Source: Polynucleobacter sp. HIN11 (GTDB lineage: Bacteria > Pseudomonadota > Gammaproteobacteria > Burkholderiales > Burkholderiaceae). From it: a stretch of 64,000 nt of DNA. Positions 33,637 to 40,004 of the stretch are shown piece by piece. How positions within the stretch are numbered: the stretch's first letter is position 1; each line of letters begins with the position of its first letter. Both the position numbers and the translations under genes were made by a program. The notes under the pieces were generated by a model that worked only from the letters and a program-made list of their open reading frames with translations, did not search any database and had not been told where the DNA came from. The stretch covers positions 1,550,001-1,614,000 of the forward strand of contig NZ_AP028142.1 in NCBI RefSeq assembly GCF_030297675.1, given 5' to 3'.

Positions 33637-34017
33637 TCACTTATTGCGACCCAAGTTGGGGGGGGGGGGGGGGGGGGGGGAATTTAAAACCGTATCCGCA
33701 TATTGCGTAAAACCCGAAATCACCTTAATTAATTTATCGGTGGGCTCGATGTATTTCACTCGCGCATCTATATCATCACTGCGATGTTTAATCCACTCTT
33801 CTTTTAATAGGCGTTTGTAATGATGCCGAATGGCAGTGTAGCTATGCGGCAAAGAGGAGAACAAAGACTTAACAGTAATGCTTTGATTTGTTTTATATGC
33901 AATTACTATCTGCAATAGTAAGTCATATGCTACTAATGAATTAGCAATAGGCAATAACTTTTTATCGCAGCCTCGCAATAAAAAGAGCTTCGAAATAATT
34001 TCAGTTTCTTTATCCAC
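33637..34017 (-). CDS. Winged-helix-like protein with poly-proline tail from a C23 tract
   Basis: A 126-residue protein on the minus strand. Residues ~30-100 look like a MarR-type winged helix: LLQIVIAYKTNQSITVKSLF, then the recognition-helix-like SYTAIRHHYKRLLKEEWI and a wing DDIDARVKYIEPTDKLIKV. This suggests a DNA-binding regulator, perhaps of the divergent operon at 34159. The C-terminus runs through a 23-bp C tract giving seven prolines, then NLGRNK. A one-base change in the tract only swaps the last 5-8 residues (all frames stop soon after), so it is not an on/off switch for the domain. Confidence 0.7.
   Translation of the reverse strand: MDKETEIISKLFLLRGCDKKLLPIANSLVAYDLLLQIVIAYKTNQSITVKSLFSSLPHSYTAIRHHYKRLLKEEWIKHRSDDIDARVKYIEPTDKLIKVISGFTQYADTVLNSPPPPPPPNLGRNK
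33658..33680. repeat. Homopolymer tract G23
   Basis: Twenty-three consecutive G on the plus strand, inside the 3' end of the winged-helix-like gene and ~46 nt past the integrase stop. Homopolymers of this length are strongly prone to slippage, and also to sequencing error, so the exact count is uncertain. Confidence 0.9.
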
Positions 34018-34158
34018 AAAACTAATTAGTAATTATGTTTTTTATAACTATAAGATTCCTTTTAAATATTTGCAATTCTAAAAACATTTAAATTAAACAT
34101 TTGTTTTTGCTATTTGTTCATTTGTAAATTTAATTACAAAAAGCAACAATAGTGCGCT

Positions 34159-34320
34159 ATGGATAACAATGAATATTCAGAAAAAGAGCTTTTGTATTAC
34201 AAAACTCGCTTTCTTCAAAAAATTAGCAAAAGCTTAAAACTGACTAATGCACTATTAGCATTTTTCGCAGTTTTGTATCTTTGCCAATTAGTATTTCCAC
34301 TCTTTGTTAGCAGTAATTAA
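34159..34320 (+). CDS. Small single-span membrane protein, first gene of envelope operon
   Basis: A 53-residue frame: a charged N-terminal half (MDNNEYSEKELLYYKTRF) and one transmembrane helix (LLAFFAVLYLCQLVFPLFV) near the C-terminus. The stop at 34318-34320 is one nt before the ATG of the Wzz-like gene, so it is very likely translated with it. No recognised family. It is divergent from the winged-helix-like gene, across a 141-nt A+T-rich gap that should hold both promoters. Confidence 0.65.
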   Translation: MDNNEYSEKELLYYKTRFLQKISKSLKLTNALLAFFAVLYLCQLVFPLFVSSN

Positions 34321-34321
34321 T

Positions 34322-35434
34322 ATGCAAACACAAGAAACACAAACAACGCAAGCAGATGAAATTAGCATTGAAGATATTGCTAAATTTATTAAAGAAGAGT
34401 TTTGGAAAATTTCTATTTCGGGCTTAATAGGAATTGGAATTGCACTAATTTTTAGCTTCACATTTGGAAAATATGAAGCTAAGTTAATTTACACAAATTA
34501 CAGTGGAATAGATATCCCGAGATTAAAATCGCTACAAGTATCTCTGCCCAAACTTTATGAAGAAACTGAAAAAAATGATGCTAAGAATGATTTTTTAAAA
34601 AGTGAAAAAGTTTGGGAATCTTCAGTTAAACCAAATATCCTAATAAAAAAATCAGATGGAAAAGATTTATTAGATGTTTCAGCACTCACCAAAGCCTCCA
34701 ATAGCATTCCAACTATTGAAATCGTCGGTTATGGCACTTCTAAAGCTGTAGCAATTAAAAATGCAGAAACAATCAGTAATTTTTTTATAAATGGCTCTTC
34801 TTACCTTCAATTGCGTGATCTTATTCGCAACTACGATTTGAGATCAATTTCTGTCGTTAGCAATGCACAGAAGAAAGTGTCCGCTTTAGAAATTGAATCT
34901 GTTTATTTAGAAAAAAGAATTAAAAATCTAAATTCACTTAGAAATCAATTCCCAAATGCTATCAATGCAGGCAGTCAAGTAGTCGATGCAAAAGATAGTG
35001 GAGCAAAGTATCTTCCAATATCGACTCAAATTATCGCAGCAACTACAGATTTAAATGGAATACAGGAACAATTAGCACGACTTAGGGATGAAGAGTTGCA
35101 AGTTAAAGTCTATTCAAGCTTTGCAGATAGTGGTAAGAAGATATTGACGGAAACTTTTGACCCAAAACAATTAATTGATACGCTATTAGCTGTTATTGAG
35201 GGAATCCAAAAGTCAATTCCACCCTCTAATACTATTCAAGTTAATGCAGCAGAATCGATTAGAGTTGATTTGAAATCAATTGAAACCGATAACCTATATG
35301 GATTACGTCAAATTGGTGAGATTGATGTTTCGAGTCCTAAATATATTAAGTATTTAGGTATTGGTTTATTCGCTGGGCTAATGTTTGGCTTTATGTTCAG
35401 CATAGCACTTAGACTGAAATCTAAATTTTTCTAA
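34322..35434 (+). CDS. Wzz/PCP-type polysaccharide chain-length determinant-like protein
   Basis: A 370-residue inner-membrane protein with the topology of polysaccharide co-polymerases: N-terminal helix (ISGLIGIGIALIFSFTFG, ~30-47), a large periplasmic helical domain (~50-340), and a C-terminal helix. The Wzz motif SPK-x11-G-x3-G is present (SPK at ~338, then GLMFG). The N-terminal periplasmic part (AKLIYTNYSGIDIPRLKSL) replaces the more usual Wzz start. It probably influences chain length or export of a surface glycan. ATG 34322 is preferred over the TTG 18 nt upstream. Second gene of a five-gene operon. Confidence 0.75.
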   Translation: MQTQETQTTQADEISIEDIAKFIKEEFWKISISGLIGIGIALIFSFTFGKYEAKLIYTNYSGIDIPRLKSLQVSLPKLYEETEKNDAKNDFLKSEKVWESSVKPNILIKKSDGKDLLDVSALTKASNSIPTIEIVGYGTSKAVAIKNAETISNFFINGSSYLQLRDLIRNYDLRSISVVSNAQKKVSALEIESVYLEKRIKNLNSLRNQFPNAINAGSQVVDAKDSGAKYLPISTQIIAATTDLNGIQEQLARLRDEELQVKVYSSFADSGKKILTETFDPKQLIDTLLAVIEGIQKSIPPSNTIQVNAAESIRVDLKSIETDNLYGLRQIGEIDVSSPKYIKYLGIGLFAGLMFGFMFSIALRLKSKFF

Positions 35435-35437
35435 ATT

Positions 35438-36253
35438 ATGTCTGTGTCAATAAAGCGTTTCTTTTCAGCTTTACTATTTTTTCTGTTTTCATATTCTGCA
35501 TACTCTCAAACACAACCTACTAATTTTGTAGCTAAATTTGAATATGACTTAAAGCTTAGCGTTGATGCAAATAAGCGTGCAGCTTACTTAAAGAAAAATA
35601 ACGAACAACCAAGTGCTTATGAAAGAGTCTTTACTGTGCTTACAGGAACAGTTCAGGTTGCGAATGTTGTAGATGACGTTAAATTTACACAAAGCTCCTA
35701 TCAAATAACATCGATTGGAAATCTAATTGCAGGTCTATCAACTGCACTCGGAGGACAGCGTTTAGTTAGAGAATCAATTGGCACTATTAACGCAAATGGG
35801 CTGCTCTCTTCTGTCTATCAGGAAAAGCGCGGCAATACGGATTTATTAATTAGTCGTTATGAACCTCCTAAAAAATCAATTACTTTTTTTAAAGCTTCTT
35901 TTCGCAATCCTATTAATTCCACTGTGTTAGAAGGACAGCTTATTGATTTAGTGAATGTGGGCTATCAGTTTATCGGTCGCCCTCTTCCTACCAAACCAAT
36001 CACTTATCAAGTAAGTGATGCACGTTCAGTAAAACGCTATACCCTTATACCCGCAGAGGTTTGGGAGTTTCCAATCGACGGTAAAAAAATTAAAGCGACA
36101 CGCTTTTATAAGACAACGTCTAAAGACGATACCAATACGTTTGAAATTTGGTTTTCGGAAGGAAAGAATTTACCAATACGCTCTGTTATTGGACTTAGTG
36201 AGCAATACGGCGCAACGATTCAGGTTGATTTAAAGAAACTGCCAAATTTATAA
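35438..36253 (+). CDS. Exported protein resembling DUF3108
   Basis: A 271-residue protein with a signal peptide (FFSALLFFLFSYSAYSQ) and a beta-rich body: FVAKFEYDLKLSVDANKRAAY, LISRYEPPKKSITFF, and a C-terminal TFEIWFSEGKNLPIRSVIG. This last segment and the overall strand order match the periplasmic DUF3108 family, in which a conserved W-x-S/A-x...-LP-x-R element ends the domain. The function of the family is unknown; it has a LolA/lipid-binding-like outline. The gene is 3 nt after the Wzz-like gene. Confidence 0.65.
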   Translation: MSVSIKRFFSALLFFLFSYSAYSQTQPTNFVAKFEYDLKLSVDANKRAAYLKKNNEQPSAYERVFTVLTGTVQVANVVDDVKFTQSSYQITSIGNLIAGLSTALGGQRLVRESIGTINANGLLSSVYQEKRGNTDLLISRYEPPKKSITFFKASFRNPINSTVLEGQLIDLVNVGYQFIGRPLPTKPITYQVSDARSVKRYTLIPAEVWEFPIDGKKIKATRFYKTTSKDDTNTFEIWFSEGKNLPIRSVIGLSEQYGATIQVDLKKLPNL

Positions 36254-36255
36254 CG

Positions 36256-36498
36256 ATGCAACGTAATTCTTTAATCGTAATGATTTCAATCTTAGCTATT
36301 TGCTTTGTTGTGCTGACTCTTATTTTTCAAAATATCTGCAGTCCTACTAAAAATATTGTCTCAAATTCTGCGAATGCATTGATTGAGAATGTTATTCCTC
36401 AGCCTACAAATAATCAGAAGCAACCTGACCCATTAAGTTATGAAGGCGTAAAGCGTGTGATTGTGAAGTGGGTTTCGCAATACTGCGCAAAGCAGTAG
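36256..36498 (+). CDS. Small membrane-anchored protein (80 aa)
   Basis: N-terminal transmembrane anchor (LIVMISILAICFVVLTLIF) followed by a ~55-residue periplasmic tail with two cysteines (QNICSPTK and SQYCAKQ) and a Pro/Gln-rich stretch. No family recognised. It starts 2 nt after the DUF3108-like gene, so it is part of the same operon. The two cysteines could form a disulfide in the periplasm. Confidence 0.62.
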   Translation: MQRNSLIVMISILAICFVVLTLIFQNICSPTKNIVSNSANALIENVIPQPTNNQKQPDPLSYEGVKRVIVKWVSQYCAKQ

Positions 36499-36510
36499 AT
36501 TTTAATTAAT

Positions 36511-36639
36511 ATGCTTAAAAAAGCGCTTCTTCATCTATTGCTATCATTATTCTATGCTATTGGTTCTTTTTTATTGATATTTGGCAATATCTTTATTCAT
36601 TTATCTGAAAAAATTTTAACTTACTTAGATAAAAAGTAA
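36511..36639 (+). CDS. Small membrane protein (42 aa), last gene of envelope operon
   Basis: A 42-residue frame, MLKKALLHLLLSLFYAIGSF then FLLIFGNIFIHLSEKIL with a Lys-rich end: one long or two short membrane helices with positive ends. It is 12 nt downstream of the 80-residue gene. Support is the in-line position, hydrophobic pattern and clean start/stop; there is no homology I can name. The stop is convergent with the end of the broken recombinase gene, 1 nt away. Confidence 0.5.
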   Translation: MLKKALLHLLLSLFYAIGSFLLIFGNIFIHLSEKILTYLDKK

Positions 36640-36640
36640 T

Positions 36641-37216
36641 CTAAACCAACTCCACTGCCCTTCGCTTCATCTCGTCATTGACGTCAATATACGCCTGTGT
36701 TGTCGTAATACTGCGATGCCCTGCTAAGCTCATTAGCACACGCACACCTATGCCCTTATTTGCTAAATTCGTAATAAACGTGCGTCTGCCACTGTGTGAG
36801 CTCGCGCCGTCAATGCCCACACGCTTATACAGATAGTGGAAGAACTGCGTTAAGGTATTGGCACTAAAGCCATTGCTATTGGCTTTCTGACTGTAAAACA
36901 GCCTTTGATTGAGATTGGTAGGAATATAACTGCGTCAATACAGCTCTAACTCTTTACGCAAACGTTCATTCACAAACACAATACGAGCGTGATTGCCCTT
37001 CGTTTGTGCTGCAGTAAGTCGTATCTCTGCTTTGATTACGCCACTGCTATCAATTACATCGCTGTATGTAAGACTCGCTACTTCTCCCACACGCATTCCA
37101 CTTAAAAATGTGGTCATTATGATGGCGCGATTACGTGCTGCGTGTTTGCGAGTGGCGACGTAATCCAATACGCGTCGTAGTTCCGTTTGCGTCAGCGTCT
37201 TTGCTTGCTTACTCAT
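36641..37216 (-). pseudogene. Small tyrosine recombinase interrupted by one in-frame TGA
   Basis: The frame runs for 191 codons from ATG 37216 to TAG 36641, broken only by TGA at 36935-36937 after residue 93. The first part has Arg I in SGMRVGEVASL; the part after TGA has the HxxR box SSHSGRRTF, then LAGHRSITTTQAYIDV with the His and nucleophile Tyr. Together they form a complete catalytic domain without an N-terminal domain, a size known among small island recombinases. No good start follows the TGA until near the end. A CGA-to-TGA transition is the simplest cause. Readthrough cannot be excluded. Confidence 0.88.
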
Positions 37217-38092
37217 TGCGGTTTTCTCCTCTAAATCTAAGCATTACGTAAGTAATACTATGTATTCTTTGTTTGTTATTTCCTACCTCTTTTTATCTGT
37301 TTTTTATGCTATTAATTTCTTTCCACAAAACAATGAGATAGCAGCAGTCGCATTACAGATATAACAAAATTGCTATTTCCTTATATTGGTTTATTTAGTG
37401 CAGCACGTATTGATTACTTCATTTTTGTAGTCAAAATGCCACATATACAGCAGAGTATTTTTTAGCTTCGCTGCATAGTGTTCTGTGTCATTAATACAAA
37501 GACACGTGAAGTTAGCTAAAACGTGCTTATTTGACGTTTTTGACGTATTTACGTAGTGGTTTTGTAAGCGTAGTGCTTGATGAGTAATGAAGCAAACTAC
37601 GTTTGCTTGTGCTTTCACAAAAGCTTCGCTTTTGTTCAGCACATCTTTCTTTCTTTTCTTTTTTCTTATTTCGTTTGTTTGATGGATTACTTATTTGATT
37701 ACTTCAATGAGAAGTAATAAAGAGAAATAAAGCAATATTGATTTTAATGATTACACTGGTTTTTGAGCAAAGAACGGCTATACGCATACTCTTTAAAGTA
37801 TTCGTTTAGTCGTCCTTACTAATAAACTTCACCACTACTGGTTCCGTCGCATAGTCCTGTAATACAGTTTTACGTAAGACAATCGTATTAAAACTTACAA
37901 CTCACTTCTGCATTGATTTGCATTGTGAGCTACTGTGCGGCACTTACTCTATTGTGTGATTTGCTATTACAGCAACAAATCACAGAGCACAGACGCATTA
38001 GCCGTCATATTCCAATCTGCGTTTTTGTCCTTTTTTAGCGCAGCGACTTATCTGCGGTATTTGCCTATCTTTGCCTATTTTTCTTACTGTGT
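37217..38092. other. A+T-rich region without convincing genes
   Basis: About 880 nt. The two open frames here (37391-37642 minus, 83 codons; 37935-38237 plus, mostly antisense to the next gene) have no ribosome-binding site or domain pattern that I trust. Two adjacent perfect hairpins occur: AGCAAAC-TAC-GTTTGCT (37591-37607) and ACAAAAGC-TTC-GCTTTTGT (37617-37635). The rest shows repeated short motifs such as TACGTA/ACGTA but nothing I can name. It could hold structured RNA, a transfer origin or decayed genes. Confidence 0.5.
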
Positions 38093-38452
38093 TTATTTAG
38101 GTGCTTGTCGATTTGCCTTAATTTTTCTACGTGCTTTCTTAATGTGTCGATTTGCCTTAAATTCTGCTCGTTTTAGCTTTTTGCCTAAATTCATTACTTC
38201 ATACGTTTGGCGCTTCGTAATACTGCTGCGCTTTTGACTGTGATTGGCGCAATAGTAAAAGTCCATTAATACGTCTTTTTGCGTCTCACTTAAGAGCTCA
38301 ATTTTGTGCTTTAGTAAGTAAAACGCTGTCTTTTGCGCTTGTAATAGCCATATGTCCGTTTTTTCAAACTGTGCAGTGCTAATGCCATTCGCTAATAGCC
38401 ACTGTGCTGTTTTTTGCTCATTTTTAAGGGTTTTAAAGTCTGCTGTATTCAT
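38093..38452 (-). CDS. Hypothetical basic protein of the element
   Basis: A 119-residue protein from ATG 38452 (a TTG five codons upstream is possible). N-terminal half DFKTLKNEQKTAQWLLANGI and LLQAQKTAFYLLKHKIELL is helical; the last ~45 residues are very basic (SSITKRQTYEVMNLGKKLKR, then HIKKARRKIKANRQAPK), suggesting nucleic-acid binding. No family recognised. Divergent from the DUF6641 gene across a repeat-rich 300-nt region. Confidence 0.6.
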   Translation of the reverse strand: MNTADFKTLKNEQKTAQWLLANGISTAQFEKTDIWLLQAQKTAFYLLKHKIELLSETQKDVLMDFYYCANHSQKRSSITKRQTYEVMNLGKKLKRAEFKANRHIKKARRKIKANRQAPK

Positions 38453-38470
38453 ACATTTATTTAGCAATAC

Positions 38471-38635
38471 CTAATAAAAGCCTAAAATTTTCTATTTTTC
38501 TTATATAAATCAGCTACTTAGAAAGCGTCGTTTTAAACGACATTTCTGCTATTTTTGCCCTATTTGCGTAGTGCTGCATATGCCTAAATCTATTAAAAAT
38601 AGGCTGTTTTTAAGCTTTTATTAGGCTTTTATTAG
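38471..38635. repeat. Inverted repeats in the divergent intergenic region
   Basis: CTAATAAAAGCCTAA (38471-38485) recurs in perfect inverted form at 38621-38635; a partial second copy flanks it (AAGCTTTTATTAG). Midway is TCGTTT-T-AAACGA (38528-38540). The region lies between the start of the basic-protein gene (minus) and DUF6641 (plus). It looks like a control region with operators, or iteron-like repeats. Confidence 0.6.
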
Positions 38636-38756
38636 CTTATTTAGGTGCGTATGTGGGATAGCGTTAAAAACACGCTAAAAACCACCTAAAAATTGGTAGG
38701 AATTGCGCTTTATTGAAACTACAGTGTGCGTATTGCATTGATTAGGAGAAACGCAT

Positions 38757-39200
38757 ATGAGCACATTAACTTCACTAAAACTGTCTGCTGCTAAAAAACC
38801 TGCGCATTTAAGTGCAGTGGTGATTCGTCGCAATAAATTGATAGCCAAATTGTGGGAGCAAATCCAACTGGCTAAAAGTCAAATTGAGGGCACTGCATTT
38901 ACGGTAAAGAAGTTTAGAAGTATTAAAGACAGCGAAACGGGACTGCGTAAAAGTGTTGAAGTGAATAAACGCATACGCGAGTGGTGGTTTAGAAACGATG
39001 CGGGTAAGGTTTGTGTGAGCATTCGCTACGGCACGCAAGTCATTGAGTTAGCAAAAGGCAAACACAGTATTGAAGTGGAGAATGCACAGGCACTGATTAA
39101 AGCATTAGAGACCGTAAAGCAAGCAGTAGAAGCGGGAGAATTGGATACACAGATTGAGAATGCGGGCAATCATTTGCGCAGTGGCTTTCGTAAATCCTAA
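38757..39200 (+). CDS. DUF6641 family protein
   Basis: A 147-residue protein beginning MSTLTSLKLSAAKKPAHLS with AVVIRRNKLIAKLWEQIQLA, a start I associate with the DUF6641 family found in integrative elements of beta- and gammaproteobacteria. It is mixed alpha/beta with a conserved-looking EWWFRNDAGKVCVSIRYG segment and a helical C-terminus. AGGAG lies upstream. Function unknown; its constant link with islands suggests an element maintenance or regulatory role. Confidence 0.75.
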   Translation: MSTLTSLKLSAAKKPAHLSAVVIRRNKLIAKLWEQIQLAKSQIEGTAFTVKKFRSIKDSETGLRKSVEVNKRIREWWFRNDAGKVCVSIRYGTQVIELAKGKHSIEVENAQALIKALETVKQAVEAGELDTQIENAGNHLRSGFRKS

Positions 39201-39263
39201 TGTGTGCGTCGTGTTGAAACGACACAGTGAATAGCGATAAGTGCATACGGGTTAAATAGTTGT

Positions 39264-39470
39264 ATGCGCTTTTTTGAGATTTCCAATCATCATTCCGTCG
39301 CTCCAACGAAACCACAGACGCCCGCACAAGCTCGCATTAGGTCATTGCAGCAGCAAAAAAACAGTGTCAATCGTGCGCTGCAAGCAGAACGTAAGCGACA
39401 GCGCATCGCACGTGCGCAGCAGTCATTAGCACGTGCGACTGCACCCATCACTACGATTAAACAGATTTAG
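39264..39470 (+). CDS. Small basic protein at the right end of the element
   Basis: A 68-residue protein: MRFFEISNHHSVAPTKPQTP, then a Gln/Arg/Lys-rich helix (RSLQQQKNSVNRALQAERKR, QRIARAQQSLARA). The amphipathic basic helix could bind DNA or RNA. The ribosome-binding site is weak. It follows DUF6641 by 63 nt with a short dyad between them, and ends 11 nt before the right-hand long repeat. Confidence 0.55.
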   Translation: MRFFEISNHHSVAPTKPQTPAQARIRSLQQQKNSVNRALQAERKRQRIARAQQSLARATAPITTIKQI

Positions 39471-39481
39471 ACACCCTAAAA

Positions 39482-39625
39482 CAGGATTAAAGCCCGTAGC
39501 CACAACGGTTTGAGCCATCAGTTAGAGTCAGCCACAGCTGGCACATTCACACAGCACCACAGTCAATTTGCTACAATTCTCAGTTCGGCGAATTAGCTCA
39601 GCTGGTTAGAGCGACGGAATCATAA
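39482..39625 (+). repeat. Long direct repeat, right copy (tRNA promoter + tRNA-Met 5' half)
   Basis: Right-hand partner of 32051-32194. It supplies the -10 box TACAAT (39572-39577) and bases 1-39 of the only intact tRNA-Met gene. The identity ends inside the anticodon loop just after CATAA, where the chromosomal 3' half begins. This is the right junction of the element. Confidence 0.9.
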
Positions 39626-39663
39626 TCCGCAGGTCCGGGGTTCAAATCCCTGATTCGCCACCA
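39587..39663 (+). tRNA. tRNA-Met(CAU)
   Basis: A 77-nt gene including an encoded CCA. Acceptor GGCGAAT/ATTCGCC pairs fully; the D arm is GCTC/GAGC; the anticodon loop is ATCATAA with CAT in the centre; the T arm is CGGGG-TTCAAAT-CCCTG. One mismatch at the top of the anticodon stem (A27-C43). It is read as an elongator Met tRNA rather than initiator because the acceptor starts with a paired G-C; a lysidine-modified Ile(CAU) cannot be excluded. It was rebuilt by element integration, as the first 39 bases belong to the repeat. Confidence 0.93.
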
Positions 39664-39669
39664 AATTCT

Positions 39670-39698
39670 GCCCTCAGCTTGTCTGGGGGCTTTGTTTT
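39670..39698 (+). terminator. Intrinsic terminator of the tRNA-Met gene
   Basis: Stem GCCCTCAG (39670-39677) with CTGGGGGC (39683-39690), one G-T pair, 5-nt loop, followed by TTTGTTTTT. It starts 6 nt after the CCA end of the tRNA. Confidence 0.88.
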
Positions 39699-39725
39699 TG
39701 GACTGTTTATTGGTAAGGTATCTCG

Positions 39726-39872
39726 ATGATTTCAAGAACATGGTGGATGATCTTTGGCTTTATTGCCCTTGGCCTGGGCTTTTACATGTACATTCGGGAT
39801 AAAGACCTCATTGGTATCGTGATTGCTATCTTAATTTTATTTGGTGCCTTCTCGACTAAACCCAAAAAATAG
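39726..39872 (+). CDS. Small two-helix membrane protein (48 aa)
   Basis: Frame from ATG 39726: MISRTWWMIFGFIALGLGFY, a short loop with RDKDLIG, and a second helix (IVIAILILFGAFSTKPKK). GGTAAGG precedes the start. No named family. It lies just outside the element between the tRNA terminator and another small membrane-protein gene, and may be co-transcribed with it. Confidence 0.5.
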   Translation: MISRTWWMIFGFIALGLGFYMYIRDKDLIGIVIAILILFGAFSTKPKK

Positions 39873-39878
39873 TTTGTT

Positions 39879-40004
39879 ATGGATCCAAAAACACGACGGG
39901 AGCGCGATGAAGCGGTTAAGCGTAAATATATTTATAAACCGGTCTTCATTATTTTTGGCATCCTAAATCTTTTAATCATTGCCCTATTTGTTATTTCTCT
40001 CTAG
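39879..40004 (+). CDS. Small single-span membrane protein (41 aa)
   Basis: Frame from ATG 39879: a charged start (MDPKTRRERDEAVKRKYIYK) and one hydrophobic helix (FIIFGILNLLIIALFVISL) to the end. It follows the 48-residue gene by 6 nt. Its last 21 nt overlap the convergent FrhB-like gene. The function is unknown. Confidence 0.5.
   Translation: MDPKTRRERDEAVKRKYIYKPVFIIFGILNLLIIALFVISL

Larger units (their letters stand above)
32156..39625. mobile_element. Integrative element in tRNA-Met(CAU), 5'-half-restoring type (~7.4 kb)
   Basis: Bounded by 39-bp direct repeats of the tRNA-Met 5' half (32156-32194 and 39587-39625). The integrase gene starts ~200 nt inside the left end. The right end brings a promoter and 5' half that complete the chromosomal 3' half at 39626-39663. 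Contents: integrase, winged-helix-like gene with poly-G tract, five-gene envelope operon, broken small recombinase, non-coding A+T-rich stretch, a basic 119-residue protein, DUF6641 and a small basic protein. Composition is clearly more A+T-rich than the flanks. No replication or conjugation genes recognised. Confidence 0.85.

Noticed and set aside
33658..33680. Poly-G tract as a classical on/off phase-variation switch
   Set aside because: All three frames downstream terminate within a few codons, so length changes alter only the C-terminal tail; on/off control of the protein by frame is not possible.
37391..37642. 83-codon minus-strand ORF
   Set aside because: No ribosome-binding site or domain pattern; it runs through the two hairpins. 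Kept only as part of the non-coding region entry.
37935..38237. 100-codon plus-strand ORF
   Set aside because: Half of it is antisense to the better-supported minus-strand basic-protein gene, with a low-complexity Phe/Leu/Cys-rich product and no ribosome-binding site.
31000..40000. CRISPR array or known defence genes in the accessory region
   Set aside because: No regularly spaced repeats and no Cas, restriction, CBASS or similar motifs were seen; the repeats present are att-type or scattered palindromes.
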